Source: Butyrivibrio sp.
GTDB lineage: Bacteria; Bacillota; Clostridia; Lachnospirales; Lachnospiraceae
Direction of reading: 5' to 3'
Length of the DNA: 17,200 nt
NCBI GenBank assembly: GCA_016297265.1
Contig: JAEDHB010000029.1
Location: forward strand, 1 to 17,200
Positions within the stretch are counted from its first letter, which is position 1. Each line of letters begins with the position of its first letter. The notes under the pieces are model-generated. The model had not been told where the DNA came from and did no database searches. It saw nothing but the letters and a program-made list of their open reading frames with translations. The translations under genes were made by a program, and so were the position numbers. This document shows positions 7,287-15,852 of the stretch, piece after piece.

Positions 7287-7910
7287 ATGATTTATTTATT
7301 CACCGACTACGAAGCACTTGACGAAGCAGATATTAATAAGCTTTACAATGCCCTTCCTGATTTCAGGAAGAAAAGAACGGACGATTTCAAATTTTCTTCC
7401 GGAAAAAGAGCCTGCATTATCAGCTATTTTGTATTTCTCTACGGCTACAGAAAAGCTACGGGCAATACCGATATGCCTGAGTTCTGCTATTCAGACAACA
7501 AGAAACCGTATCTCAGGGATATTTCACAATTTCATTTTAATATCAGTCACTGTAAAACTGCCATCGCATGCATATGCCATGATTTCCCTGCAGGTATTGA
7601 TATTGAATGCGTTAGGACATACAATCCAAGAATAACGGAAAAAGTCTGTTCAAAAAAGGAAATTAATACCATCAATTCCTCCTCCAATCGAGCTGAAGCC
7701 TTCTGCAAAATATGGACCGTCAAGGAAGCCATAACCAAAACAGACGGCTGCGGTATCACCGTTGATTTGACCAAAATCACCTCGGACACAGCCTATTCAA
7801 AGACTTTTCAAATTGACAATAATACTTTTATGTCCTATTCGGTAAAAGAAAACAAAATAGCTCAGCCAATAGTATTCCTAACTATTGACGAGCTATTCAG
7901 TTTAATATAA
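7287..7910 (+). CDS. 4'-phosphopantetheinyl transferase, Sfp/AcpT type
   Basis: A 207-residue enzyme that moves the 4'-phosphopantetheine arm of coenzyme A onto a serine of a carrier protein. The family motifs are clear: FNISHC (84-89), GIDIE (103-107, with the magnesium-binding Asp105 and Glu107) and WTVKEA (143-148, with Lys146 and Glu147). Length matches a compact Sfp-type enzyme. No polyketide or peptide synthetase lies nearby, so the target may be encoded elsewhere or be a fatty-acid carrier protein. Three in-frame starts are near: TTG 7269, ATG 7281 and ATG 7287. GGAG (7274-7277) is nine bases from 7287 but only three from 7281, so 7287 is preferred. Convergent with argS, the two stop codons 22 bases apart with no clear terminator. 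Confidence 0.9.
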   Translation: MIYLFTDYEALDEADINKLYNALPDFRKKRTDDFKFSSGKRACIISYFVFLYGYRKATGNTDMPEFCYSDNKKPYLRDISQFHFNISHCKTAIACICHDFPAGIDIECVRTYNPRITEKVCSKKEINTINSSSNRAEAFCKIWTVKEAITKTDGCGITVDLTKITSDTAYSKTFQIDNNTFMSYSVKENKIAQPIVFLTIDELFSLI

Positions 7911-7932
7911 AATTGCTTTCGTCTCAGCGGTA

Positions 7933-9699
7933 TTACATACGTTCCGGCGCTTCTATTCCAAGTAAGTCAGCACATGTCACAAGTATGTCCTTTGTGAGAC
8001 TTATCAGTGCTATATAGCTCTTTTTGGTATCTTCGTTTTCTTCTGAAAGAATCTTTGTCTCATGATAGAAATGATTAAATGCATTTGACAATTCATATAT
8101 GAATTTACAAATTTTGTGCGGTGCCAGTTCGCAAACTGCCGTTTCAATCACATCACTAAATTTGCTGAGTTCCAGCATCAGCGACAGCTGGCTCTCGCTC
8201 TTCGCATTACCAATGCCGCAATTTGAAGTACTGCCACCCTGTTCCTCATATTTTTTGAGAATTGATTTGATACGAACTATAGTATAGAGAATATATGGTC
8301 CTGTATCACCTTCAAAAGAAGCAAACCTGTCAATATCAAAAATATAATCCTTGGCCGCCTGGTTTGACAAATCTCCGTACTTGAGAGCTGCAAGCCCTAC
8401 AATCTTTGAAGTATCCTGTGCCTCCTTCTCATCCACTGAACGATTCTCCATAATTTTATTATATACGGCATCCTGAATCTCCTTGATGAGATATTCCAGT
8501 CTGAGCACACCGCCATCTCTTGTTTTAAATGGTTTGCCATCCTTGCCGTTCATAGTTCCGAAACCAATGAACTTAAGGTCGCAATCCTCCTTTACAATCC
8601 CCGCGAGCTTTGCAACTCTGAAGAATTGTGTATAGTGAAGTTCCTGACGCTTATCTGCCAGATATATATATTGAGCCGGTGCATATAATTTTTCTCTCTC
8701 AATAAGAGTTGCGAGATCCGATGTCTCATAATTTGCAGCGCCGTCTGATTTTCTTACAATGCACGGAGGAAGTTCCTTGCTGTCGCCCTCTTTTGCAATA
8801 TCAACAACAATAGCGCCCTGACTCTCGTATGCAATACCGTCCTCAATCATTTTATCAACCATATCGGCAATGTATGGCTGAGCATCACTTTCACCCTTCC
8901 AGAGGTCAAAGGATACATTAAGGTTGCCGTAGTTTTTCTTAAGGTCCTCAACAGACACATTAATGATATGCTGCCATAATGCTCTGTAGCCCTTTCTTCC
9001 GCTCTGAAGTTCAAGTGTAGCCTGCTGTGCTGCCTTCTTGAATTCCTCATTCTGCTTAGATTTGCCGCTTGCGCATGGATATATCTCCTCAAGCTCAGAA
9101 ATTGTAAATGGTGCTTCCCCAGGGTATTCTCCTTCAAAATTTTCATCAAAATACACCAGCTCCGGCTTGCGTTCCTTAAGCTCCGTAATGATAAGACCCA
9201 TCTGAAGTCCCCAGTCACCAAGGTGTACATCACCTATTGTCTTATAATCATTGTATGCGCAGATTCTCTTGATACTCTCGCCGATTACTGCGGAACGAAG
9301 ATGGCCTATATGCAGTGGCTTTGCGACATTGGCTCCGCCATAGTCAAGCATAACCGTTACGCCCTTGCCGGTGGCGTCATATCCGAACTTGTCCTCCTCT
9401 GCCATCCTTCTTACATAATTACCGATAAATTCATCACTCATAACGATGTTGATGAATCCCGGTTTTACACATTCTATAGATTTGAAAGCAGCATTACCTG
9501 CAAGCTTTTCAACAACCTCATCACCAATCATAAAAGGTGCTTTGCCGTATTTTTTGGCAGCTGCCATCGCTCCATTGCACTGGTACTGACACAAATCCGG
9601 TCTGTTTGAAATTCCTGTTTTACCATAAACTGCATCATATCCGCACTCGGCAAATGCCTCACTCAAAATATTTGAAATCTGTACTAATATCTTATCCAT
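7933..9699 (-). CDS. argS: Arginine--tRNA ligase
   Basis: A 588-residue class I aminoacyl-tRNA synthetase that charges tRNA-Arg using ATP. The N-terminal additional domain spans about residues 1-115. The signature region KPLHIGHLRS places HIGH at 130-133. As usual in this family no classic KMSKS is present; FKTRDGG within the catalytic domain takes its position. The C-terminal part is the DALR anticodon-binding domain and the protein ends APERM, as most bacterial ArgRS do. The ATG at 9699 has AAGGAGA about eleven bases upstream. A separate promoter and the carB terminator lie upstream, so it is its own unit. The leader is short, with no room for a T-box. Confidence 0.97.
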   Translation of the reverse strand: MDKILVQISNILSEAFAECGYDAVYGKTGISNRPDLCQYQCNGAMAAAKKYGKAPFMIGDEVVEKLAGNAAFKSIECVKPGFINIVMSDEFIGNYVRRMAEEDKFGYDATGKGVTVMLDYGGANVAKPLHIGHLRSAVIGESIKRICAYNDYKTIGDVHLGDWGLQMGLIITELKERKPELVYFDENFEGEYPGEAPFTISELEEIYPCASGKSKQNEEFKKAAQQATLELQSGRKGYRALWQHIINVSVEDLKKNYGNLNVSFDLWKGESDAQPYIADMVDKMIEDGIAYESQGAIVVDIAKEGDSKELPPCIVRKSDGAANYETSDLATLIEREKLYAPAQYIYLADKRQELHYTQFFRVAKLAGIVKEDCDLKFIGFGTMNGKDGKPFKTRDGGVLRLEYLIKEIQDAVYNKIMENRSVDEKEAQDTSKIVGLAALKYGDLSNQAAKDYIFDIDRFASFEGDTGPYILYTIVRIKSILKKYEEQGGSTSNCGIGNAKSESQLSLMLELSKFSDVIETAVCELAPHKICKFIYELSNAFNHFYHETKILSEENEDTKKSYIALISLTKDILVTCADLLGIEAPERM

Positions 9700-9740
9700 T
9701 AGTAATCCGTCTCCTTATAAAATAATAACTATTGCTCATA

Positions 9741-9768
9741 ATTATAGCACGGCTTTTGATTTTTTCAA
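9741..9768 (-). promoter_or_regulatory. Promoter of argS
   Basis: On the minus strand TTGAAA (9763-9768, five of six) and perfect TATAAT (9741-9746) are 16 bases apart. It lies between the carB terminator and the argS ribosome site. Confidence 0.75.
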
Positions 9769-9772
9769 ATAG

Positions 9773-9804
9773 AAAATCGAGCAGGGCGTACCTACTCGAT
9801 TTTT
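9773..9804 (-). terminator. Intrinsic terminator of the carAB operon
   Basis: AAAATCGAG (9773-9781) pairs with CTCGATTTT (9795-9803). One mismatch follows, then AGG/CCT closes a five-base loop. On the minus strand the hairpin is followed by a short T-rich stretch. It begins 13 bases after the carB stop codon and separates carAB from argS. Confidence 0.8.
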
Positions 9805-9816
9805 ACAGTGATTATT

Positions 9817-12800
9817 CTATATTGTCGCAATATCAATTGGTGTAAGATGCTGCTTATGCTGGGTTTCAAGACTTGTGAGCAATGCATTGGCAGTATCCAT
9901 TGAAGTAAGTACATTTACGCCTGTCTCAATTGCATGTCTTCTGATTATGAATCCGTCATGACTTCTCTCGATGCCGTTTGTAGGAATATCTATTACAAGG
10001 TCAATCTTGTGGTCAAGAATCAAATCAAGAAGTGTAGGGGAAGCCTGTTCAACCTTGTTAATTCTGATTGCATTGATTCCGTTTTCCTTCAGCTTATTTG
10101 CAGTTCCCCTGGTTGCATAGATTGTATAACCCAGTGCTTCAAATCTTTTTGCGACAGATACCGCTTCCTCCTGCTCCGCATCGCAAACAGTCATAATCAT
10201 CTGTTTATGCTTTGGAAGGTTTACTCCGGCTCCTACAAAAGCCTTGTACAATGCTTCGTTAAATTCTTTTGCAATGCCCAGGCACTCTCCGGTTGACTTC
10301 ATTTCCGGTCCAAGGCTGATATCCGCACCTCTGATTTTTTCAAAGGAGAATACAGGCATCTTAATTGCAATATAGTCCGCTTTCTTCTGAAGTCCCGGTG
10401 TGTATCCTAAGCCCTTGATTGTATTACCAATAATTACCTGTGTTGCAAGTTTAACAATAGGAATACCTGTAACCTTACTGATATATGGCACCGTTCTTGA
10501 TGAACGCGGATTAACCTCAATTACATATACCTGGTCATTATATACGATGAACTGGATATTAATTAATCCTTTTACATGGAGAGCTCTGGCAAGTCTTCTT
10601 GTGTATTCCTCAAGCATATCTGTGATTCTCTGTGAAAGACTCTGTGCCGGATATACCGAAATACTGTCGCCTGAGTGGATTCCCGCTCTTTCGATATGTT
10701 CCATAATTCCCGGTATAAGAATATCCTCGCCGTCACATACCGCATCAACTTCTATTTCTTTTCCCATAAGATACTTGTCAACCAGAATTGGATGCTCCTG
10801 AACCTGACGGTTGATGATTTCCATAAATTCATAGACATCCTTGTCGGAGATTGCAATCTGCATTCCCTGTCCACCCAGTACGTAGGAAGGTCTTACAAGT
10901 ACGGGATAACCTAATTCATTGGCAGCCGCAATGGCCTCCTCTGCCGTAAAAACTGTTTTGCCGGCAGCTCTCGGAATCTCGCACTGTTCAAGTATTTTGT
11001 CAAATAATTCCCTGTCTTCTGCGGCGTCAACATCCTCCGCACCGGTTCCGAGAATAGGAACACCCATTTCCATAAGACTCTTGGTGAGCTTGATTGCCGT
11101 CTGTCCGCCAAACTGAACAACCGCTCCGTCCGGATGCTCAAGTTCAACAATGCTCTCAACATCTTCCGGTGTCAACGGCTCAAAATAGAGTTTGTCAGCA
11201 ATATCAAAATCGGTACTAACCGTCTCAGGATTGTTGTTGATAATAATTGTCTCATATCCTTCAGCCCTAAACGCCCAGGTGCTGTGCACAGAACAGTAGT
11301 CAAATTCAATACCCTGTCCGATTCTGATTGGACCGGAACCCAGAACAAGGACTTTCTTTTCCGGTTTAGTCTCAATAACTTCGTTATATGATTTATAACA
11401 TGAGTAATAGTAAGGCGTTGATGCCTCAAATTCTGCCGCGCAGGTATCAACCATCTTGTATGCTGCATGGATATCATATTCATTGCGGAGTTCTTTGATT
11501 TCTCTCTCTGTCCTGCCCGTTATTTTGCCAATGACAACATCAGGGAATTCAATTCTCTTCGCCTCCATCATGAGTTCTTTTGTCATAGGTTCTGTAGCAA
11601 GCCTTTTTTCCATCTTAACAATATTATTAAATTTGTCGATGAACCAGGCATCAATCATTGTTATCTCATGAATTTTGTCATAGCTTACTCCTCTTCTCAA
11701 GGCTTCAGCAATAACATACATTCTCTTATCATCAACATTTTTGAGGAGTTCGAGAATATCTTCATCCGTACAATCAGCATATTCATTACTCATAAGTGAA
11801 TCAACATGCTGTTCAAGGGATCTGATTGCTTTCATAAGCGCTCCCTCGAAGTTGGTACAGATACTCATTACTTCACCGGTTGCCTTCATCTGTGTTGTCA
11901 GCTTACGGGAAGCATTGATGAATTTATCAAAAGGCAGTCTCGGAATTTTGACTACACAATAATCGAGCGTTGGTTCAAAGCTTGCGAAGGTCTTATGCGT
12001 AATTGCATTCGGTATCTCATCAAGATTATAGCCCAGCGCAATTTTGGCAGCGACCTTGGCAATAGGATAGCCGGTTGCTTTTGATGCAAGTGCTGAGGAC
12101 CTGCTGACACGAGGATTAACCTCTATTACGCAATATTCGAAGCTTGTGGGATGCAGTGCAAACTGGACATTACAACCGCCGGTGATTTTGAGTTCATCAA
12201 TGATATTGAGTGCTGATGAACGAAGCATCTGATACTCCTTATCAGAAAGTGTCTGTGAAGGTGCAACAACGATACTGTCACCTGTATGAACGCCCACAGG
12301 GTCGATGTTTTCCATATTACATACAGTAATGCAGGTTCCGTTGGCATCCCTCATTACCTCATATTCTATTTCCTTCCAACCTGCAATGCATCTCTCAACC
12401 AGAACCTGTCCCACACGGGAAAGTCTTAAGCCGTTGGACAGAATGTCCACCAGCTGCTCTTCGTTGTAGGCAATCCCGCCGCCGCTTCCGCCAAGTGTAT
12501 ATGCAGGTCTTAATACTACCGGATATCCGATTTTGTTAGTGAATGCAATACCATCCTCAACATTTTCTACAACAAGGGATGGTGCACATGGCTCACCGAT
12601 TTTTTCCATTGTAGTCTTAAATTCAAGTCTGTCTTCTGCTTTTCTGATGGTCTCAGCGGTGGTACCGATAAGTTTAACATTATTTTCTTCAAGGAAGCCT
12701 GTCTCTGCGATTTCCATTGCAAGATTGAGGCCAGCCTGTCCGCCAAGCGTAGGAAGTATGCTATCCGGTTTTTCTTTTAATATAATCTGTTTTAATGAAG

Positions 12801-13014
12801 GTACTGTAAGCGGTTCGATATATACCTCGTCCGCAATATTTTTGTCCGTCATGATTGTTGCAGGATTGGAATTTACCAGTACAACCTCAATCCCCTCTTC
12901 CTTGAGAGAACGGCATGCCTGTGTTCCCGCATAATCAAATTCTGCTGCCTGACCGATTACGATTGGTCCTGAGCCGATTACAAGTACTTTTTTAATATTA
13001 TTATTCTTTGGCAT
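9817..13014 (-). CDS. carB: Carbamoyl phosphate synthase large subunit
   Basis: A 1065-residue enzyme subunit making carbamoyl phosphate from bicarbonate, ammonia (from the CarA glutaminase) and two ATP, for pyrimidine and arginine synthesis. It has the typical internal duplication: each half opens with a GSGP-I-IGQ-EFDY motif (near residue 13 and in the middle of the protein at LGSGPIRIGQGIEFDY) followed by an ATP-grasp domain. Residues from about 932 to the end form the MGS-like allosteric domain, the site for effectors such as UMP and ornithine in known enzymes. Length is close to the bacterial norm (1073 in Escherichia coli). The ATG at 13014 is one base after the carA stop, with its AGGG ribosome site inside carA, so the two are translationally coupled. 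The carB terminator follows. Confidence 0.98.
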   Translation of the reverse strand: MPKNNNIKKVLVIGSGPIVIGQAAEFDYAGTQACRSLKEEGIEVVLVNSNPATIMTDKNIADEVYIEPLTVPSLKQIILKEKPDSILPTLGGQAGLNLAMEIAETGFLEENNVKLIGTTAETIRKAEDRLEFKTTMEKIGEPCAPSLVVENVEDGIAFTNKIGYPVVLRPAYTLGGSGGGIAYNEEQLVDILSNGLRLSRVGQVLVERCIAGWKEIEYEVMRDANGTCITVCNMENIDPVGVHTGDSIVVAPSQTLSDKEYQMLRSSALNIIDELKITGGCNVQFALHPTSFEYCVIEVNPRVSRSSALASKATGYPIAKVAAKIALGYNLDEIPNAITHKTFASFEPTLDYCVVKIPRLPFDKFINASRKLTTQMKATGEVMSICTNFEGALMKAIRSLEQHVDSLMSNEYADCTDEDILELLKNVDDKRMYVIAEALRRGVSYDKIHEITMIDAWFIDKFNNIVKMEKRLATEPMTKELMMEAKRIEFPDVVIGKITGRTEREIKELRNEYDIHAAYKMVDTCAAEFEASTPYYYSCYKSYNEVIETKPEKKVLVLGSGPIRIGQGIEFDYCSVHSTWAFRAEGYETIIINNNPETVSTDFDIADKLYFEPLTPEDVESIVELEHPDGAVVQFGGQTAIKLTKSLMEMGVPILGTGAEDVDAAEDRELFDKILEQCEIPRAAGKTVFTAEEAIAAANELGYPVLVRPSYVLGGQGMQIAISDKDVYEFMEIINRQVQEHPILVDKYLMGKEIEVDAVCDGEDILIPGIMEHIERAGIHSGDSISVYPAQSLSQRITDMLEEYTRRLARALHVKGLINIQFIVYNDQVYVIEVNPRSSRTVPYISKVTGIPIVKLATQVIIGNTIKGLGYTPGLQKKADYIAIKMPVFSFEKIRGADISLGPEMKSTGECLGIAKEFNEALYKAFVGAGVNLPKHKQMIMTVCDAEQEEAVSVAKRFEALGYTIYATRGTANKLKENGINAIRINKVEQASPTLLDLILDHKIDLVIDIPTNGIERSHDGFIIRRHAIETGVNVLTSMDTANALLTSLETQHKQHLTPIDIATI

Positions 13015-13015
13015 A

Positions 13016-14092
13016 TTAGTCCCTGCCTTTCTTCATCATTTCAATGAATCTGTCAAATAGAAAGTTGGAATCATGTGGTCCTGCACATGCCTCCGGATGA
13101 AACTGAACCGTAAAGATATCTTTTCCGATATACTCAAGTCCTTCATTGGTCTTATCGTTGACATTGATAAATGCCGGTCTGGCAACCTTTGGATCAAGGG
13201 TGGTCTCATCCACCACATACCCGTGGTTCTGCGATGATATATACACCTTGCCGGTTGAAAGATCCTTAACAGGATGGTTCGCCCCCCTATGGCCGTATTT
13301 CATCTTATGTGTATCCGCGCCTGTTGCAAGAGCCATAAGCTGGTGTCCAAGGCATATTGCGAAAATAGGCACATCGGAAGCATACAGCTTTTTGAGTTCT
13401 TCAATGATACTTTCACAATCCTTTGGATCTCCCGGGCCATTTGATAACATAATTCCGTCCGGTTTCGTTGCAAGTATTTCCTCAGCTGTAGTATGAGCAG
13501 GATAGACGGTAATTTCACAATTTCTGTTCAACAGGGATTGCGCAATATTTCTCTTTGCGCCAAAATCCATAAGCGCAACCTTAAGGCCTGTTCCATTCAT
13601 TTTACTTACTGATTTGCAGGTAACTTTTTCGACTACTTTGCCGGTTCTGTATTCTTTCAATTTTGGAATAATTACTTCAAGATTATAATTTTCATCGGTG
13701 GTAATCATACCGTTCATGGTACCTTTATCGCGAAGAATCTTTGTGAGAGCTCGGGTATCAATTCCTGCAATACCCGGAATATCATTAGATTTAAGAAAAT
13801 TCTGAATTGTATCTTTACTTCTGAAATTACTTGGGATAGGTGATAATTCCCGAACAATAAATCCGTCCGGCCATGGTTTGGAAGATTCTGAATCCTCATA
13901 ACATATACCATAATTACCGATAAGCGGATAAGTCATTACAACTGCCTGTCCGGCATAGGATGGATCGGTCAATACCTCCAAATATCCGGTCATCGAAGTG
14001 TTAAAAACGATTTCGCTTATAACTTCTTTATCAGCGCCAATGCTGATTCCTTCAAATACATTTCCGTCTTCCAGTATTAGAAATGCCTTCAT
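13016..14092 (-). CDS. carA: Carbamoyl phosphate synthase small subunit (glutaminase)
   Basis: A 358-residue glutamine amidotransferase subunit that hydrolyses glutamine and channels ammonia to CarB. The N-terminal CPSase small-chain domain covers about 1-150 and the class I amidotransferase domain about 170-355. The catalytic triad is visible: Cys247 in AICLGHQ, His332 and Glu334 in FHPEA. SNGPGDP (217-223) is the conserved loop. The open frame extends upstream to 14212, but the ATG at 14092 (MKAFLILEDG) fits the family start and has GGTGAG five bases before it; the upstream stretch holds the leader and promoter. It is the first gene of carAB. Confidence 0.97.
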   Translation of the reverse strand: MKAFLILEDGNVFEGISIGADKEVISEIVFNTSMTGYLEVLTDPSYAGQAVVMTYPLIGNYGICYEDSESSKPWPDGFIVRELSPIPSNFRSKDTIQNFLKSNDIPGIAGIDTRALTKILRDKGTMNGMITTDENYNLEVIIPKLKEYRTGKVVEKVTCKSVSKMNGTGLKVALMDFGAKRNIAQSLLNRNCEITVYPAHTTAEEILATKPDGIMLSNGPGDPKDCESIIEELKKLYASDVPIFAICLGHQLMALATGADTHKMKYGHRGANHPVKDLSTGKVYISSQNHGYVVDETTLDPKVARPAFINVNDKTNEGLEYIGKDIFTVQFHPEACAGPHDSNFLFDRFIEMMKKGRD

Positions 14093-14143
14093 TATCTCAC
14101 CATTCCTTTCGCATTTAAGTAGTATATTTCGGTAAAAAACTTC

Positions 14144-14198
14144 AAAAAAAAAACACTTATACGCAGAGATGCCCCTTTGCAAATTAATAGTGTTTTTT
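14144..14198 (-). promoter_or_regulatory. Terminator-like hairpin in the carA leader (possible attenuator)
   Basis: Minus strand, between promoter and carA: AAAAAACACT (14198-14189) pairs with AGTGTTTTTT (14157-14148), and four more T follow (ten in all). The long loop holds a second imperfect hairpin, GCAAAG with CTCTGC. This could act as a transcription attenuator for pyrimidine control. Only four of the outer pairs are not A-T, so it is weak, and I see no PyrR-type binding loop or competing antiterminator. Confidence 0.4.
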
Positions 14199-14212
14199 CT
14201 TAAATTTAACAA

Positions 14213-14241
14213 ATTTTATCACAAATGTGCTTTCATTTCAA
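14213..14241 (-). promoter_or_regulatory. Promoter of carAB
   Basis: On the minus strand TTGAAA (14236-14241) and TAAAAT (14213-14218) are 17 bases apart, with TGA directly before the -10 hexamer (extended -10). Predicted start near 14206 gives a leader of about 114 bases, long enough for leader control. Confidence 0.75.
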
Positions 14242-14270
14242 TAATATTTTACATTTCTTTGTCATATAAA
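14242..14270 (+). promoter_or_regulatory. Possible sigma-E-like promoter of the SpoIID-like gene
   Basis: TAATATT (14242-14248), 14 bases, CATATAAA (14263-14270) resembles the mother-cell sigma-E pattern (about kmATATT, N14, CATACAnT), with two mismatches in the -10. The distance to the ribosome site is right. A sigma-A match here is poor. AT-rich DNA gives such matches by chance, so support is weak. Confidence 0.3.
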
Positions 14271-14297
14271 TCAAATAACTAATTTTAGGAGTTTAAT

Positions 14298-15002
14298 ATG
14301 TCCCTATACAAAATAATGCAAACTCTTACAGACGAGGGAAGCCTCTCTGTGCACCTTACAGGTTTACTAAATGAACCTATCTCTGATGCCAGCATTGAAA
14401 TCAGCTTCACGGGGGATCCTGACAATATTATCGAAGATATTAGTACTGATGAAAACGGAATATCCGAATCCGTCGTTCTGCCTGCGCCTCCCGTAAGCAA
14501 CAGTCTGGCTCCGGATATTGTTGAGCCATATTCAGAATACAATATCATTATCAGAAAAAATGGTTATCTTCCACAGTCAATCAATGGTGTCAACATTTTT
14601 TCCGGCATAGAATCCTATCTGCCAATCACACTTTTCAAAGAGGAAAGCAGGACCTCCCAGGTTTCAATCATCGGTCCCAATACTCTGTACGGAAATTATC
14701 CTTCCAAAATACCCGAATCAGAAATCAAACCGATTACCAACAGCGGTGAAATTGTACTGCAGAGCGTTATCGTACCTGAAACAGTCGTTGTGCACGATGG
14801 TGTTCCGACAGACTCCACTGCCACCAACTATTATGTACCTTTTCCTGATTACATTAAAAACGTAGCCTGCAGCGAAATCTATCCTACCTGGCCGGAGGAA
14901 ACAATAAAAGCCAATGTATATGCCATAATTTCTTTTACCCTGAACAGGGTATATACCGAATGGTACCGGAATATCCATCTATTCATGGTTGCAGAAATAT
15001 GA
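14298..15002 (+). CDS. SpoIID/LytB-like protein, truncated at the 3' end
   Basis: A 234-residue protein with AGGAG six bases before its ATG. Residues about 13-115 resemble a carboxypeptidase-regulatory-like (beta-sandwich) domain. Residues 179-219 match the start of the SpoIID/LytB domain: a PDYIKNV helix, CSEIYPTWPEE with Glu193 at the position of the catalytic Glu of SpoIID transglycosylases, then KANVYAIISFTLNR in place of the usual KAQAVAARTYAL. In related clostridial proteins I recall, the domain goes on for well over 100 residues after TEWYR. Here it changes to nine unrelated residues and a stop, so homology ends near 14972. None of the three frames just after gives a recognisable continuation. 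Such proteins act on peptidoglycan, often in sporulation. There is no obvious signal peptide. Probably a non-functional remnant. Confidence 0.7.
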   Translation: MSLYKIMQTLTDEGSLSVHLTGLLNEPISDASIEISFTGDPDNIIEDISTDENGISESVVLPAPPVSNSLAPDIVEPYSEYNIIIRKNGYLPQSINGVNIFSGIESYLPITLFKEESRTSQVSIIGPNTLYGNYPSKIPESEIKPITNSGEIVLQSVIVPETVVVHDGVPTDSTATNYYVPFPDYIKNVACSEIYPTWPEETIKANVYAIISFTLNRVYTEWYRNIHLFMVAEI

Positions 15003-15041
15003 TATTTGATGATATAAAAATCATACTTTCATAATCAAAAC

Positions 15042-15073
15042 AATCCCTAAATCATTCAACTGATTTAGGGATT
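15042..15073 (-). terminator. Intrinsic terminator of the small ORF-GNAT operon
   Basis: A perfect 13-base stem, AATCCCTAAATCA (15042-15054) with TGATTTAGGGATT (15061-15073), closes a six-base loop. On the minus strand TTGTTTTG follows. The GNAT stop codon (15065-15067) lies within the stem. Confidence 0.85.
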
Positions 15074-15655
15074 AAAAATGTCTCTTCTCATACTGACTGT
15101 CTTGTCACTTGCTCTTCTTTTTCTTGATTGATTGACAACAAATCCATTTTTGGTATAAAACTCTGGCGTATCGGCATTATATTCAATATCTGCATCTACA
15201 GTTACAAATCTACAGGCTACTCCATTTTCTAACATCTCATACGCATATGTATCCACTATATCCAATACGAAAGAACCATAACCCTTTCTCATACTACTTT
15301 CACTTAGGCTTTTGTTGATGGCAAGCTTGCCAAGTTTAAGAGCAGGTAATGACATAAAATCAACAGTTTCCAAATCTGTTTCAATTTTTTCATCTAAGGT
15401 AAGCTTTACGGTATCCGCCGCCAAAGAAAAATATCCTATCAACTCTTTCGTTTCATTATGAATCATAACAAATGTTTTAGTGACTGCAAGATCATCAAGC
15501 GGAATAGCTTTTTGCATCAAAAATGTTACATATTCGCTTGCTTCTCCACAATCAAAAGAATACTGTGAAATATCTCCTAATTCTGCTGAGGTAACAGGAA
15601 ATATAGTCACAGTATCCGCAATTCTTTCAAACTCTTCTGTAGTTAAATAACTCAT
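15065..15655 (-). CDS. GNAT-family acetyltransferase, possible TacT-like toxin
   Basis: A 196-residue GNAT enzyme that would transfer acetyl from acetyl-CoA to an amine. FDCG (34-37), the phrase TKTFVMIH...IGYFSL (60-78), MRKGYGS (122-128, the acetyl-CoA pyrophosphate loop, with Met at the usual Q/R position) and FYTKNGF (166-172, with the tyrosine used as general acid) are all seen. The FxCG opening and GYFSL strand are typical of GNAT toxins of the TacT/AtaT group, which acetylate aminoacyl-tRNA. The ATG overlaps the stop of the preceding small gene by four bases (ATGA), a common toxin-antitoxin layout. An ordinary protein or metabolite acetyltransferase remains possible. Confidence 0.85.
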   Translation of the reverse strand: MSYLTTEEFERIADTVTIFPVTSAELGDISQYSFDCGEASEYVTFLMQKAIPLDDLAVTKTFVMIHNETKELIGYFSLAADTVKLTLDEKIETDLETVDFMSLPALKLGKLAINKSLSESSMRKGYGSFVLDIVDTYAYEMLENGVACRFVTVDADIEYNADTPEFYTKNGFVVNQSRKRRASDKTVSMRRDIFNP

Positions 15656-15807
15656 TTCTTTTCAATCCGTTTCCTTGCTTCAAGCATTTTCTTCTTTTTG
15701 TCAATGGATTCCGGTGTAGGAGTTCTTAATACCTGTTTAACGATATCAATTGCATCCTTACCGGAAAGGGTAGGCGTTGCCTGAATCGGTTTTACATAAG
15801 TACTCAT
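15652..15807 (-). CDS. Small protein upstream of GNAT gene, putative antitoxin
   Basis: A 51-residue, strongly basic-tailed protein beginning MSTYVKPIQATPTLSGKDA and ending in a Lys/Arg/Glu-rich helix (KKKKMLEARKRIEKK). I do not recognise a named family; it is not an obvious ribbon-helix-helix (DUF1778) antitoxin, the usual partner of TacT-type toxins. The frame extends to 15852, but the ATG at 15807 has AAGGAGG eight bases upstream. It overlaps the GNAT start by four bases, has its own promoter, and shares the terminator with GNAT. The layout suggests an antitoxin or an accessory subunit of the acetyltransferase; this is inference from context. Confidence 0.75.
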   Translation of the reverse strand: MSTYVKPIQATPTLSGKDAIDIVKQVLRTPTPESIDKKKKMLEARKRIEKK

Positions 15808-15852
15808 ATCATCATCCTCCTTTTCTTGCGTAATAATGTTACCTCTATACAT

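Noticed and set aside
9223..9609. Plus-strand open frame inside argS
   Set aside because: Antisense to the conserved catalytic region of argS, no homology; shadow frame. The same applies to the many frames antisense to carA and carB.
9700..9740. Possible T-box leader before argS
   Set aside because: The promoter lies within 70 bases of the start codon, leaving far too little leader for a T-box.
14161..14180. GCAGAGATGCCCC resembling a PyrR-type CAGAGAGGC loop upstream of carA
   Set aside because: It is on the plus strand, not in the carA transcript, and the match is partial; the RNA sense strand does not show the motif.
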